A stretch of DNA of 64,000 nt from Liolophura sinensis (GCF_032854445.1 NC_088298.1:16109504-16173503); one strand, 5' to 3'. Counted from the first letter of the stretch, positions 1 to 13,575 are shown. Numbers and translations are program-made. The notes: generated from the letters alone by a model not told the origin.

Positions 1-1980
1 ACAACAGATCGACTCGACAGAGCCGCTTACAGAACCGCTTGTAGCAACTCAACTTAATGTTCAGTTGTGATACTCAATGCAAAAGTACATGTGTACCTAA
101 ATGCATTGGTTGAATAACCACGAAGAAGGGTTGAAGGCTATGCCGGACGAACAGCCATCCCTTAACTATTAGTGTACAAGAAATCCGTCTTTGGTCTTAA
201 CTATTAAATGGTATAATTTAACAAATTACCTACATTTGATCCCAGTACTTTAGCAGAACGAAATTATTGCGCGCAACAAAACCTGTATGGCGGATCTGTC
301 ATTATGGTTGTTCGGCCATGTACTTTTAATACACTCTACAATAGGAAATGAATGAGCGATCGAGAGAATTTGGCTTAAAAAGACTTTGGGATGTATATAG
401 GCCTCCCAATAAGTAACGATCTGGAAAGAGAATTGTTTCTTCTGGAGGGACTATGTTTATAGACATTTGTGCCCTTCAGACATCTTGTAATTAAGCGGAA
501 GTCTTGTGGCGAGAAAGCTTGTTTAAACCAAGACGATGGCGCTTTTGATGTATGGAAGACCTGTCGTGCCAAAAGATACTGAAGTCAAACAGTATCCGGC
601 TGCACCCTGGTGATAATGAGTCGAATGATATTTTCTATTCTCTCTCCCTTTAAGGAGCTTGATGCCTTGAGAATTGGATTTGTGGTGAGCTTTGGAATGA
701 GGTGTCAGAAATTAGGTGCTGGGTTAGAATATTAACGAGACGTAGTGTACTTAAGTCTATTCTACCTTTGTTAAAAACGTTTCACGGATTTTAATTTCGG
801 GTAGCTTCCTAAGGCTTGATAAGCAGCTCTTAAAACAATGGGGATCTTAAATACAACAAAAGAAGCATTCAGCCAAATCTAATTAGTCGAAATAATTATT
901 AACTGTTCCATTCTACAGCGTCTGTTATCGGTTAGGAAGTCGGGCCAATGAGAGCGTTAAGGATTTTACAAGTCACACGGCCTGTTATGTATCATTTGGG
1001 AAGGCTGCTTTTTCAGCACGCCGGAGAACTTGCCTTGAATCATTTCGTCTGAACTTTGCATTTCCCTGTGTAGTCTAAACTGCACATCATGACTTGTTAA
1101 TACAAACGATGACTTACAACTGACACCTCGTCGCTCCGATCTCATTCGAATTTCTAACTGCGTCCAAATACGGCTCTTTAAGTTCGTACCTCTTTAGTTT
1201 ATGAGAGAGTTTTTTTCACCACTTCCGATTGAAATATTGTCCTTTTGCTGCGCTCCCAGTATCTAATATGGCCGGGGTCGTCTAAAGGTCAAGCGCTCGC
1301 CATTATTCATCGCTATGGCGACCAAGCTCTTAAGGAGTCTGGACTGGTCCTTACATTAAGTTATGTCTCAAGGAGCAAAGAGGTGACAATTTCGTCGAGA
1401 ACTTAACGAAAGTTTAACTTGCTCTTGCTACCAAACCTTGGCGGCGTGAAAAACGGGTCGCTGATGTTCGGCCGGAGGGATACTATAAACTACTTCCGCG
1501 CATACGGTTTTCAACAGAATGGAGGGTAAGACTCCCAGAGATCTGCAACGTGTGAGGCATATCATATTGGTGGAATACAGTTTGGTTTCTTCTTGTCACA
1601 CCACACGACAACCCGGCCGCCTATTGTCAGCAAAAGGCCAGAGAGCAATGACAGGAAATCCTTATATCTGCGTGCCCGAGAATGAGATTAACTCCCGTTC
1701 TAACGATTACAAGGCAATAACCAACTCAGCCACTGCTCTCTTCGGATTTTAAGCTAGCCTGCGGTGAACAGATGTACATTCCACACCCACATGATGTACG
1801 TGTTATGCTTAACTATCACTTGCACACCCATTTGGTTGAAGACAGGCGGTTAACAGCGAAGCACGTGCATAAACGCTCCGTATACACATGGCATACAAGC
1901 ACGTGCGATTCACTTGTTATAGTCTTCTAACATTTTGCACCTTGCGGTATGTTTACAAAATGCAAATCTGGTCAGTACTC
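1..1980 (+). repeat. Duplicated block A, copy 1, left part
   Basis: This stretch is repeated in the same orientation about 7.66 kb downstream, from about 7665. A 30-base sample beginning agagccgcttacagaacc matches the second copy at 28 positions. Compared with copy 2 it lacks about 170 bases near 1530 (present at about 9225-9400) and about 60 bases near 1845. Frames in it are short and interrupted by indels relative to the other copy, so I see no gene. It runs off the window start, so its true left edge is unknown. Confidence 0.8.
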
Positions 1981-2540
1981 AGAACACCACAAAGGGAGCG
2001 GAGGAAAGGGTGTTGGAGGAGGGGGTGGGGGGTCTGCCTTAAAAGGTGAAGAAAACATAAAAAATACATAAAATTGATATGAAAGAAAGCGAAAAGTTAG
2101 TTGTGGTCTTCAATTTTTTTTTCGATTTTTCTAAAAGAGAAAAAGACACTTGAAGATAATGCTTGTATAGTGGATATTTTAGATACCTTTTGGTATATAT
2201 AGCCTTTATAAATGTAATAATGTTATAAATGAGTGTGTAACACATGTTTAATAAATATGTTTGTACGAAAATGTGTCTTTTAAACTAGCAAATGTATTTA
2301 AACTGGATTTTTATCACATTTATATTTTTCATATTTTCATTAATATTGTCATAATGAATGTTATATGCATATGTTTAGATATAAATAATAAATTTACGTC
2401 AACTAAATTTATTAGACATGCACCACAACCTTATTTAGAACATTATTATGCAACGACTATAAATACGAAAGGGGGGGGGGGAGTATAGCCAACATACAAA
2501 CTTATTTTAAAACATATTAAAGGCCATATTGGAGAATTCA
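1981..2540. other. AT-rich insertion specific to block A copy 1
   Basis: Copy 2 of block A has no counterpart of this segment or of the SINE that follows it. The segment is strongly AT-rich with a run of G at about 2470-2481. No protein-like frame or terminal inverted repeat is visible, so its origin is unknown. Confidence 0.45.
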
Positions 2541-2796
2541 GTGTCTGAGTTGGTTAGCCCTCTAATGTAGCTTAATAACGGAGCAGCCTCTCGCCAAAGC
2601 GGTCGCTGCGAGTTCAAGTCCACCTCTTGCTGGCTTCCTTTCCGGCCGTAAGTGGGAAGGTATGCCTGAAACCTGCGGATCGTCGTGGGTTTCCTGCGGG
2701 CTCTGCCCTGTTTTCTTCTACCATAATGCTGGCCGCCATCGCATAAGTGAAATATTCTTGAGTACGGCGTAGAACACCAATGAAATACATAAATAA
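2541..2796 (+). mobile_element. SINE-A copy, nearly full length, degraded head
   Basis: The order tRNA-like head, conserved core and AT-rich tail is recognisable: a B-box-like gagttcaagtcc near 2610, the core around taatgctggcc, and a terminal gagtacggcg followed by an A-rich tail. The first bases of the head and A box are altered. It is absent from the other copy of block A, so it inserted after that duplication or was lost there. No clear target-site duplication. Confidence 0.85.
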
Positions 2797-2862
2797 GACG
2801 ATGTTGGCTAATCGGTTTGGGCGGTTGGTCCTCTGATTTTGGCATCATTTTTATGTTTTCTT

Positions 2863-3610
2863 CTTCTTTAAAGTCCTATACCTTACTGTTTGATCTGTGC
2901 TGCAGAGGGTTTTTGACAATACCTCGATTCGTGATAAAACACAAAAGGTGGATAAAGATGGAATCTCAATGAACTGGTTCATAAGTCTAATATCTCTTGG
3001 CAGCATTGGGCTCTTTGACGGATTGCTTTCGGAAAAACCAATTGACAACGTGTAAGGAACAATACCTGTGTCAATGAGTTCGCTATGTCCTTTTAATTTT
3101 GAGATGTTTGACGTTTTGATAAAAATTTTTGAGATCAGGATGAGCACACTTTTTATACTTATTGCATTAATTGGATTCTTATGCTAGAATGTTCATCGAG
3201 AACTTTTCTTGAGGTCTTATCTTCAGGGATTGAAAATTCACGGCAGTTGTAAGGTTAAAATAAAGGCGTTTTACAACACGATAAACTGATGTAGTGCGAG
3301 TTGTCGAATAAAGCATGTGAGACTTCAAACAGAAAAAAAAAAAACCGAGCATATCTGTGGAAATAATTTGTCCGTGTAATTCCCTAACTTCCACACATAT
3401 CGAGGAATCAAGTCACAGAGACACAAAAATCTATGCCTAAAGTCTGCACATCAAAGTGAAGCGTGCATTCCTTATTTACATTAGCGTGGGTGTTGGTGGC
3501 TTTTAACTGAAAACATCACAAGGAGTTTTCAGAAAATGCCTTTAGCGTTTTAATGACATTATTATCTTGGTGGTAGTAAGCCTTCAATAAAAATCAACGC
3601 GAGAATTACA
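2863..3610 (+). repeat. Duplicated block A, copy 1, right part
   Basis: This corresponds to about 9890-10620 in copy 2. Shared anchors include gattgctttc, caacgtgtaagg, gttgtcgaataaa and atgcctttagcgtt. By eye it is somewhat less similar to its partner than the left part (a 60-base sample gives about 49 matches). No gene recognised. Confidence 0.7.
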
Positions 3611-6105
3611 GATATTAGCACGTGAAGCAGCGGGTTCTTTGTGAGCGGGCCTCGCAAAATTTGGGCCTTGGATGTGAAGCATTTTGTCATTATTGTTTTC
3701 ACGATGACGTTTTGTGAGCAAATTAGTAACGTATTAGTCATGCATTAATAGAGAACAAAAGTCAATTCAGGCTGAACCGGAGTCGCCATTGCGTCAGAAA
3801 AGATATCCTATCCTTCTAGTGATGAATGGCCAGTCATCATAGGTGAAGGATGGCATTGCTTTGCGCCTGTACTGCTCTAGATTTTACAAGCGTGATACGA
3901 GCCGTGGCGAAGAATCATTGCCAAATGGGTCGGATAGATCGGGTAACCGTTATGCAGAAACTCGCCTTGACAAACAACCAGGTGTTTTGACGTAATGGAC
4001 TGAGGTCCCATGCTGAGTGGGTATAATACAATAATGATTCGCGCAACCCTAAATGAACACAACCAGCAAACAAAGAAGGGGTTTCTTGGAAAACACTTGT
4101 AGGCGAGTATACACAGTTACCTCAGATGCCATTTTACAGTTTAAATCAAGTAATCCCAGTTTTGTTCTTAGATATGTAATGACGCAAACTACATCGTTCG
4201 ATTAATTGTAAAACGAAAGCTAGGCGTGTATGTTATCACCCGAGGAATGTCCTTTTTTATATATTCGGTTATGAAGCGCAACATAAGACTTAGCAGTTCA
4301 GATCATATCGACCAAATTTTGTTCGCGATCTGTTATGACAGGAATTAGATTAATCGATCGATGAGGATATTTGCATTAGGAAAAAAGGCGTATATCCTGC
4401 CAACCGAGAACGTCATATTTTATAATATACCTCTGAAGCGCTATAATAAGCCAATCTATTTAAAGGTGCCATAGAGTTTTTTGTTATTGGTTTTAATTTA
4501 CTTCAATTTACTTTATTTATCTCAATCAACAACGTATTACATAAAAGAATCAATTTTGCATCTCTGTAAATTTAAAAATATTTGAAAAGAAAACAGATCC
4601 CTGTGAGAGTACTTGTAGCCTCTGAGTACACTGAGGGCCAAGCGACGAAGCAACATTTACTATTTTTAAAGTCTTTGCTATGACCCGACCCGGGTTTGAT
4701 ATCCACCGAACTTTATGTAATACCACATGAAATGCCTTGCGATAGGTGTCGGTTGCATGGGCAGAATACCCCAAGGGTCAGTGAATTCGAAATGTTTGAA
4801 AATTTGAAAACTGTCTACCCAAGCCGGAGGTTGGAACTGTGGCTCACACAATCCCTGTTTGGGCATGGAAAATGCCAAATATCCAAATTCACACTCTCAG
4901 AGAATTGAATCAGCACCTTGCGCTAGAAAGACAATTGTCTCAATATTTCATGTTATACCACACCAAATGATCGGACACGTGCTCTTCATATGACCCACCC
5001 ACTCAACCCAGTTCAAAACGGTTACAAAGTTCTATTCATTCTCACGTAATTTTTCTTCTGTAGTTCGCTCCATGATGTTTATTACGTGTGGTCTATAATT
5101 TCTCTCCGTTCCGTATGAATTTACACTCAGAAACTTCCTACTTAACCTGCGGCAGGGTTTTATTGGCAAAAAGAGAAGGGAATGATACACGTCATCTTGC
5201 CGCAGTGATAAATATTCTGGCGAGGCATAAGCTTTTTTGCATTTCTTGTACCCCTTAAGAAAACGCCTTTAGGGTTTTAAGCCATCAAATTTCGATGTAC
5301 AATGTGTCACTTTCCAGAATAGCATAGATAGAAAAAACACACCGACGCTGTCCAATTGCCCGAAGTTTCCATAAGCTCTGAGCTTTAGCGGATTTTCAAC
5401 GAACTGAAAGAAATTAATGTTTTCCTTTATTTACAAACCTGGTTAACGAGAAGACTTTTTATGTATGAAGAAACGTATTCTGACACATAACACAACAGCC
5501 ACTCTTAAAAAACCGTTTTGTTGGCCATGTTATATTGCCTGTAGTCATTTTCTCATTTTTTCTCGTTCAGTTTTTCTTCTTAGGTCTATTTCCGCATTTT
5601 GATATTTGAATCACACAGCATTGCTGCCCGGCCATCTATAGAGAGCTCTTAACAGAAACTCACAAGGTCCCTGGGGATACAGTGATGGGACAGTATGTGA
5701 CGTCAGAGAAAAAGTTGCTCTCACCTTCTTTAGCTAATATTAATTTATTCCCTTGTATGTAAAGTGTACACATCATGATTCCAGCAAACACCTTGAGTAT
5801 TTTTGTTTGATGAGTGATTAAGTCACAATACTGGAGAGGCTAAGCTTAAGCTCACGTGCTAGGCTTGAGGTCGAACAGTCAGACTTGTTAGAGATTCAAA
5901 GCGAGGCTGAAGCGCACTTGCATTGTAAGCAATACATGATACGTTCCAACTGAAGTTTTCCAAAGTAAGCTCAAAGTAATGATTGTGTTGATTTCCGCCA
6001 CTGTTTTCCACATAGCATACTAAATAAACAGCTTACAAGTGACCACGCATATCTGGATAGACTACATGTATTATTTATTAAAAAACACCCGTTGTTGAGG
6101 TCATA
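3611..6105. other. Intervening sequence, no gene recognised
   Basis: This begins the spacer between the two copies of block A. Open frames of up to 74 codons occur around 4550-4908 on both strands. They overlap one another and show no recognisable domain, so I read them as chance. I see no repeat, inverted repeat or RNA gene. Confidence 0.6.
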
Positions 6106-6272
6106 AGCGTACCAGCGCGACGCAATGACTCGGGAGTCTCTCGTCAATGCGGGCGATGTGAACTGAAGGCCTTCTCTTTAATCATACGTGGCAAGGCTTG
6201 CCAAAACCCCGCGGATGGTGGACCTTCCATAGTACGGCGTAAAACACCAATGAAATCAATAAATACATTCAT
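6106..6272 (+). mobile_element. SINE-A remnant with internal deletions
   Basis: The head (cgcaatgactcgggag, caatgcgg), a shortened core and the terminal agtacggcgtaaaacaccaa plus A-rich tail can be followed in order, but most of the core is missing. An old decayed copy. Confidence 0.7.
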
Positions 6273-7664
6273 GAAATAGAATAGCTAAATATTTGCACAA
6301 CAATGATGCTACAGCACTTTAGATGGCATAATAAAAGAACCTTGTAGAAACCTTTGTCAGAGGGTCTCGGTGACAAAGCCGTCTTAAACTTAATTCTGGA
6401 TTTGAGCATGAACACTTACTTACAACTTTTTCATGAAAGTAGACGACAATTCCTAGTATTCAAACAAAATGGGATAAAGGGATAAATAGGATTCTTAGGA
6501 TGAAGCCACAACTTTTGTGTAGTCAGGTGTGACGATATGCCTAAGTTTGATGTAAATCTAACACAACCTTGTGACTATCTCACTGACGTCGTGTCTCTGA
6601 TTTTACCCTCTATGCTGTAGCTCGTTTACATTCGAGACCGTGGTTTTTTACCTTTAATACATTCGTTTCGCTGTAAAAAGCAAACAGAAGCTATCCACTC
6701 CATTTTAAAGCCAGGATGTAATTTCCAGATTTATCAAACTCACAGTACGCCCTAACAAATCATACTGTTATGTTTAGCCTGTTTTATTTGTATAGTTACC
6801 TGAAGTGTATCAAGTCATTTTTATCAATTGTCAAATATTTGGATTATAAGCAGACTTTATAAACAATGTTGGCAAATTAAAGCTCGACGATGGTCAATTT
6901 ATTTTTCCTCTGTATATTTCTGTCATTTTATCAGTTATAATGAAAAAAAGTTTGGTTTTTACAGTAAAATAACTGTAATTAATCCGCTGTACTTTTAATT
7001 AGTCCCTTTCCAAAAACGACCAAGACTTTTCTCCTGATCGCATAAGTAATAACCGAAGCAGTCAGGGGTGGGCAATCGGGCGATTCTAATCTAAAGGCGA
7101 CAGATAACGCAAACTTTAGACTATATTAAATGAAATTTAAAAAAAAAAAATATCTGTCTTGTGCTTTGCAATTAATTTGGCATGATCTCGTTCAGTTATT
7201 ATGGTATTCGATGTAAGAACTGTGTGTGATTTGTTTATGTTTGATTAAATCAGAGGACACCTGTTTGTATGATCCTTTTTTCGAGTCCAACTATTCAGGT
7301 CATCACAGGTGCAAGTCTTGGCGTGATGCCAGCATGAATGAAATCACGTTATAAGTTGTCTCTCTGTCGTAGACTTTCTAGACTAAAGTATGAACACGTG
7401 TGTTAAACTGAGAACTAATTACATGTACAACATAGGCTGCCATTCTATATCAACGTATAATTTGTCATAATTTTTGTGTTATAACTGGTAACATGGTCGT
7501 CTAAAGATTTTCATTAATAAGTACTACATGCATAGATTGCGCAAAATGCTGTTTATTACATATCCCCCAAAAAACCAAAAAAACACCATCGTCCAAACGT
7601 CATAGAAGCTAACGCCAAGTGAAAAGCTCGTGCTAAAAGATAAGATGTGAAACACTTGACCTAC
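6273..7664. other. Intervening sequence, no gene recognised
   Basis: AT-rich sequence up to the start of block A copy 2. An A-run near 7139-7150 is the only low-complexity feature. I see no conserved frame or repeat. Confidence 0.6.
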
Positions 7665-10620
7665 TCAACAGACCTACCCGACAGAGCCACTTACAGAACC
7701 GCTGGTAGCAACTAAAACTTTAATGTTCAGTTGTGATACTCAGTGCAAAAGTATCACAAGTACATGTGTACCTAAATGCATTGGTTGAATAACCACGAAG
7801 AAGGGTTGAAGGCTATGCCGGACGAACAGCCATGTAAATGGTTCCCTTAACTATTAGTGTACAAGAAATCAGTCTTTGGTCTCAACTATTAAAGGGTATA
7901 ATTTAACAAATTACCTACATTTGATCCCGGTACTTTAGCAGAGGGAAATTAATGCGCGCAACAAACCCTGCATGGCGGATCTATCATTACGAATGTTCGA
8001 TCACGTACTTTTAATACCCTCTATATAGGAAATGAATGAGCGTTCGAGACAATTCGGCTTCAAAAGGCTTTGGGATGTATACAGAGCCCCCCAAAAGCAA
8101 CGATCGGAAAACAGAATGGTTTCTTCTGGGGGGACTATGTTTATAGACATTTGCACCCTTCAGACGTCTTGCAATTAAGCGAGAGTATTATGGCGAGAAA
8201 GCCTGATTAAACCAAGACGCTTGCGCTTTTGATGTATGGAAGACCTGTCGTGCCAAACGAACCTAAATCCAAACAGTATCCGGCTGCACCTTGGTGATAA
8301 TGAGTCGATGTTCTCTGTTTCCTCCCCCTTTAATGAGCTTGATGCTTTGAGAATTGGATTTGTGTTCAGATTTGGAATGAGGTTCCAGAAATTACGTGCT
8401 GGGTTAGAACATTAACAAGACGTAGTGTACTTAAGTCTATTTGACCTTTGTTAAAAACGTTTCACGGATTTTAATTTCGGGTAGCTTCCTAAGGCTTGAT
8501 AGGCAAAACAGTGGGGATCTTAAAACAGTGGGGATCTGAAATACAACAACATGTATGTAGCCAAATGTAATTAGTCGAAATAATTATTAACTGTTCGATT
8601 CTACAGCCTATGTTATCGGTTAGGAAGTCGGACCAATGAGAACGATTTTACATGTTACACGGCCTGTTATGTATCATTTGGGAAGGCTGCTTTTTCAGCA
8701 CGCCGGGGAATTTGACATTTTGAATCATTTCGTCTGAACTTTGCATATCCGCGTGTAGTCTAAACTACACATCATGCCTTGTTAATACAAGCGAGGACTT
8801 ACAAATGACACCTCGTCGCTCCAATCCCATTCGAATTTCCAACAGGGCCTAGGTATGGTTCTTTAAGTTCGTACCTCTTTAGTTTATGAGAGAGTTTTTT
8901 TCATCAATTCCGACTGAAATATTGCCTTTTTGCTGCGCAAGCAATATCTGATGTGACCAGACCCGTCTAAAGGTCGAGCGTTCGCCATTATTCATCGGCG
9001 ACCAAGTTCTTAAGGAATCTGGACTGGTCCTTACATTAAGTTATGTCTCAAGGAGAAAAGAGGTGATAACTTCCTCGAGAACTTATCGAAAGTTTAACTT
9101 GCTCTTGCTACCAAACCTTGGTGGCGTGAAAAATGTGTCACTGACATTCGGCACGAGGAATTTTGATACTATAAACTGCTTCTAGGCATGCGGTTTTCAA
9201 CAGAATGGAGTTTCAGATCCCCAGAGACCGTATTGATTTGAAGAAAACATGTCTTGTTTCACTGCACGATCGTTGATTGATGTCGAACTCCATGTTAGAG
9301 GCGTTTGCCGTTTATATGATGGCGGTCAGTTATATGGACGAAAGTACCCGGTTTGCTGGGGGTAAGCCACCGACCTTTGGCACGCTACTAGCCAGACCTC
9401 CAACGTGTGAGACGTTGGTGGAATACAGTTTGGTTTCTTCTTGTCACACCACATGGCCCCATATTGCCACGAAAAGGCAAGAGAAAAATGCCAGGAAACC
9501 CTTATATCTGCATGCCCGAGAATGGGATTAACTCACGTTCTAACAATTAAAAGGCAATAACCCACTCAGCCACTGCTCTTTTCAGATTTTAAACCAGCCT
9601 GTGGTGAACAGATGTACATGTCGCACACACATAATATTCGTGCTATACTCAGTTGACACTTGCACACCCTTTTGGTGAAAGATAAGTCGGGATCAACAAA
9701 ACGATGGACTGCGCAAACGGCCACACAAGCGTCGACGAACGCTTTACGGTTAACAGTGAAACACGGTACATACAAACATATGTATACATGGTATACGTGC
9801 ACGTGCGATTCACGTGTTACAGTCTTATGACATTTTGTTCCTTGTCGTATCTGTACGTAATTGAAATCTGGTAAATAGGCCTACGCAGGATACAACAATG
9901 AGGGCCTTTCTTTTAAGAACTATGCCTTATAGTTCGAGCTAGACTGCTCAGGGTTTTATAACAAATTCTCAGAAGGACAAAGGGAGCAACAAAGATGGAA
10001 TCTTATAGATCTGAAAGCACTGAGATCCTTGCCAGATTGCTTTCAGAGGAAACCGATTGGCAACGTGTAAGGTACAATACCTCTGTCTACGTCAATGCAA
10101 GGAGCTTGCTTTGTTCTTTTTATTTTGACATAAAAACTAATGATTAACTAATGATCACAATAAGCAAACTTTTTCAGTACTTATTATATTAATTGGATTC
10201 GTGTGTCAGAATGTACATCGAGAACTTTTCACAAGGCCTTACATTTAAGGACTGAAAATTAAGGGTAGCTTTAAGGCTGAAATAATAGCGTTCTCAACGC
10301 GACAAACTGATTTTGTGCTAGTTGTCGAATAAAATCGGTGAAACTTAAAAGATAAAAAATGATCTATCTGTAAAAATTGTCAGAGTCAGTGTCATTCCTT
10401 ATTTTAAACAAACATAATGAGAAATTAATTCCCAAAGATAAAAAAATCCACGCTTGACGTCTACATTCAAAGGGATGCGTGCAGCTCCTTATTACATTAG
10501 CGTGGGTTTTGTTGTCTTTTAACTGACGTCATTACAAGCAATTATCAGACAATGCCTTTAGCGTTAGAAAGACATAGTTATCTTACTGGATGTAAGTCTT
10601 CAATAAAATTGAAAGCTTTG
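7665..10620 (+). repeat. Duplicated block A, copy 2
   Basis: This is the second copy of the block at 1-3610. It lacks the roughly 880-base stretch that copy 1 carries at about 1981-2862 (AT-rich segment plus SINE), and it keeps pieces that copy 1 has lost (about 9225-9400 and 9690-9755). The part at about 9290-9540 (ggcggtcagttatatggacg; accgacctttggcacgc; acgttggtggaatacag) resembles, from memory, a dispersed mollusc repeat rather than a gene. Frames are broken relative to copy 1, so I call no gene. Confidence 0.78.
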
Positions 10621-10631
10621 TAAATAGAATT

Positions 10632-10820
10632 TTGTCTACCTCAATAACTGAGGTCTGTGAAGCTGTAGAAGGATGTAGAGAATTAAATGTAAGGGATGGG
10701 GAGCCAGAAAGGGTGGCTGAATTGCAATGGAGACAAGTTCGCGTGATTGGGTTGTGCACTTCCACAGGAGATTTTCCCTCAGTATTCCGCAAGCTACTTA
10801 CCGCAAAAGATAATATCTAA
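10632..10820 (+). other. Short open segment of unknown origin
   Basis: A 62-codon frame on the plus strand and an overlapping frame on the minus strand (10583-10792) are both open just after block A copy 2. The plus frame is rich in charged residues and lacks the low-complexity look of neighbouring frames, but has no ATG start and no domain I recognise. It could be a decayed retroelement fragment or chance. Confidence 0.12.
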
Positions 10821-11468
10821 ATCCAGTGCAAGTAAGACAACGCACTGATGACATATTGGCATAAGCGTAAACCCTTAAGCAAGCAGGACGGGCGTTCCTT
10901 CACCAACACGTTGTTTTAGTGGAGATTTGTGTAAGCTCGATTGATTACTTCTGCGGTGGCCGAAAGGTTAGTGTGACCGGATGCCAAGTCGGTGACCTGA
11001 TTTTTATTCTCTCTTATGGCTAACATTTCAAGAAATAAAGCATTCCTAAGCGTTTTGTTCGGCGACTATTTCAAAAATTAAACGATTCTTAAGGTTTTTT
11101 TTAAAATTCTATTGCCAAATATAAGAAGAGCAAGTCATTACATGTGGTTGCTGTATTTGACGTCGTGTGGAAACGCTAAGTGCCCAAGAAGCTATATTGT
11201 GAACCGTTTGATACTAATAAACGATTGCGTATAGCAGTTTTCCGTCGTAAATTTTATGCAAAATGTATACATGCAAATATTACTATAGTCTATTCCTTTG
11301 AGCGAGTCGCCAATATTCAACTCTCTGTAAGATCAGCCATCCTGTTTTCCAAAATTGCCTGTATTCATTGTCACGTAGCAACACAAACTCTGTACGGGTA
11401 TATGTTGGAAGTCCATATTCACTTGCTAGGAAAGTGAAGTTAAAACAATTTTTGTGATTTATAATATG
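10821..11468. other. No gene recognised
   Basis: Unremarkable AT-rich sequence. A weak tRNA-like string (ggtggccgaaaggttagtg) near 10957 could be the head of a decayed SINE, but no B box follows. Two overlapping frames at 11180-11477 show no family features. Confidence 0.5.
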
Positions 11469-11480
11469 AAAGTCCATAAG

Positions 11481-11681
11481 AGTTCAAGTCCAGCCCATTC
11501 TGGCTTCATCTCCGGCCATACGTGGAAAAGCCATCCAGCAACCTGCGGATGGCCGTGGGTTTCCCCGGGCTCTGCCCGGTTTCCTCCCACAATAATGCTA
11601 GCCGCCGTCGTATAAGTGAAATTTTCTTGAGTACCTCGTAAAAGACAATCAAATATATAAACAGATAAATAATAAACAAAT
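11481..11681 (+). mobile_element. SINE-A, 5'-truncated, with target-site duplication
   Basis: The copy begins abruptly at the B box (gagttcaagtcc) and continues through the core to an A-rich tail. It is flanked by an exact 12-base repeat, aaagtccataag, at 11469-11480 and 11682-11693. Truncation at the 5' end with intact flanking repeats is what incomplete target-primed reverse transcription by a LINE enzyme is expected to leave. Confidence 0.92.
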
Positions 11682-11693
11682 AAAGTCCATAAG

Positions 11694-12171
11694 TTCGGTT
11701 TCGACAGCAAGAACCCATTGCCTCGGGTGACTTTATAATTATTAAAATCTATTGTCTATTCGCAGAGACAGTGGTCAAGGCTGTGTTACTGCTTGGAGTT
11801 AGTCCTAGCCGCTTGTTGATAAAGCAATACTCTCCACTTTTCATTTTTTGAATAATTATGACGTCACCCGAGTTCTTGTTGTCGAAGCTAAGCTTATGGG
11901 GTATAACATAATATATTTAAAAAAAAGTATTCTAACTGCATTTTCTTTGTAATGATATGGGCGCTTAACATGTCAATGTGCAGAGCTTGTGTTGTTTTCG
12001 AGCTGAATATAGGTTAACAGAAATAGACTATAGTACGATTAGAATACCGTTTAAAACACCTTTATAACATTAAACCGTATGAGCAGGCTGTGGCTGAGTT
12101 GTAAAGATGTTTGTCTTTTGATGGCTAGGACACACGACGGCCGGGTTTAATCTTAGCCTTGGGCAGAGAAG
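11694..12171. other. Spacer with a tRNA-like head fragment
   Basis: No gene seen. At about 12086-12165 a string starting gcaggctgtggctgagttgt and ending near gccgggtttaatctta resembles the A-box and B-box halves of a tRNA-derived SINE head of another family. It is too degraded to be a tRNA gene. Confidence 0.35.
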
Positions 12172-12183
12172 TTGTTGATTCAA

Positions 12184-12450
12184 TTTATTTATTTATTTGA
12201 TTGTGTTTTACGCCGTACTCAAGAATATTTCACTTATACGACGGCGGCCAGCATTATGGTGGGTGGAAACCGGGCACAGCCCGGGGGAAACCCACGGCCA
12301 TCCGCAGGTTGCTGGAACACCTTCCCACGTAAGGCCGGAGAGGAAGCCAGCATGAGCTGGTCTTGAACTCACAGCAACCGCATTGGTGAGAGACTCCTGG
12401 GTCATTACGCTGCGCTAGCGCGCTAACCAAATGAGCCACGGAGGTCCCCT
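12184..12450 (-). mobile_element. SINE-A, full length, with target-site duplication
   Basis: Read on the minus strand: ggacctccgtggctcat, A box, B box, core, terminal gagtacggcgtaaaac and an AAAT-type tail. The flanks are 12-base near-identical repeats, ttgttgattcaa (12172-12183) and ttgtggattcaa (12451-12462). A well-preserved copy. Confidence 0.93.
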
Positions 12451-12462
12451 TTGTGGATTCAA

Positions 12463-13575
12463 ACCGCCCTCTTTGTTCTACGGGTCTTGGTGAGAATAAG
12501 GGCTGGAATTAATCTCATACGGCTGTTCATGCAGTTTAAAAACATACATTAAAGATGAGTTGTCTTCGACTATATGCGCATAGCATTACGCCTCACGTGA
12601 AAAAGGTCGCCAGTAAGTTGTCAATGGGCGGTGGTTTAGCCTGGGCTCGTGGTTCCCTCCACCCATTAATCCGACGGCCCTTACATTTAGAGGAGAAAAA
12701 ATATTTTGAGTTTGCCGTTAATACAACAATGAAATAAATAAAGAATAAACAAAGAAGTTAAAGATTGAACGGAATAGTCGTTCTTGATGCTGGAATTGCA
12801 TAACCGTAAGTAAAATAGATTGAAACCAATCCAGATCTTGTGTTGCGAACCTTTCTTTTTGCGAGTGTACCCTGGCATTTTCTCCAATCTGGTCACGAAA
12901 TCCAGGTAATAAGGTAGGCTAGTGACGGGATTTCCCTCGAAATGAAAAACTACAGCCGAACGAGAGTTTGGGCGAAGTCGGTCAATTTGGCCGCGTCTTG
13001 TGGGCGCTCAAATGACCGGTATACGGTTGATTGATGTGTAGTAAGCTACATTTCTGCAAGGACGTAAATAGAAGGTTTACTATTTTACTCCAGAGGCCTA
13101 GAATTTTGATCACACTCAGGGTAGTCTGAGGGTACGATTTTATCGTAGAATCCTCATCGGTTTTAGAATTACACTCCAAAAATAATCTGTTAAACTTAAC
13201 ATAATATTGCATTTTCTGACACACCACCAAAATTCTGTTTGAATAACAGTTTCTGATTCCTCAAAGCCATTTTTGACTAAAGCCACAATTTAAAATCTTT
13301 CCACACCGCTCAGATTTTTGGTACTGAAAGTGGAAATTTGGATACATTTGGATTAAGAAAACACTGTTGAGGAGGAAAAATGTAAAGATATTATTTCAAA
13401 TTTTGACTTAAGTCAGAAATGTCTTTGTGGAGTTAGTCCCAGAACAATTCTGGTACACAACGAATAATAGGTCTTAACAATTACAGTTTATTCTGTAATC
13501 ACCGATAAAGCATAACTTCCTCTCCGATTCACAGATTAATGCCTTTTGTTTTTTAACCCCATATTAAAGAATTTT
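12463..13575. other. No gene recognised
   Basis: AT-rich single-copy-looking sequence. Short frames at 12555-12737, 12687-12896 and 12982-13230 have no recognisable domain. I see no splice-consistent exon chain. Confidence 0.55.

Noticed and set aside
1262-1330. tRNA-like string (ggggtcgtctaaaggtcaag, cgctcgcc) as a tRNA or SINE head
   Set aside because: Only an A-box-like part is present, with no B box within 100 bases, and it is duplicated at 8950 simply as part of block A.
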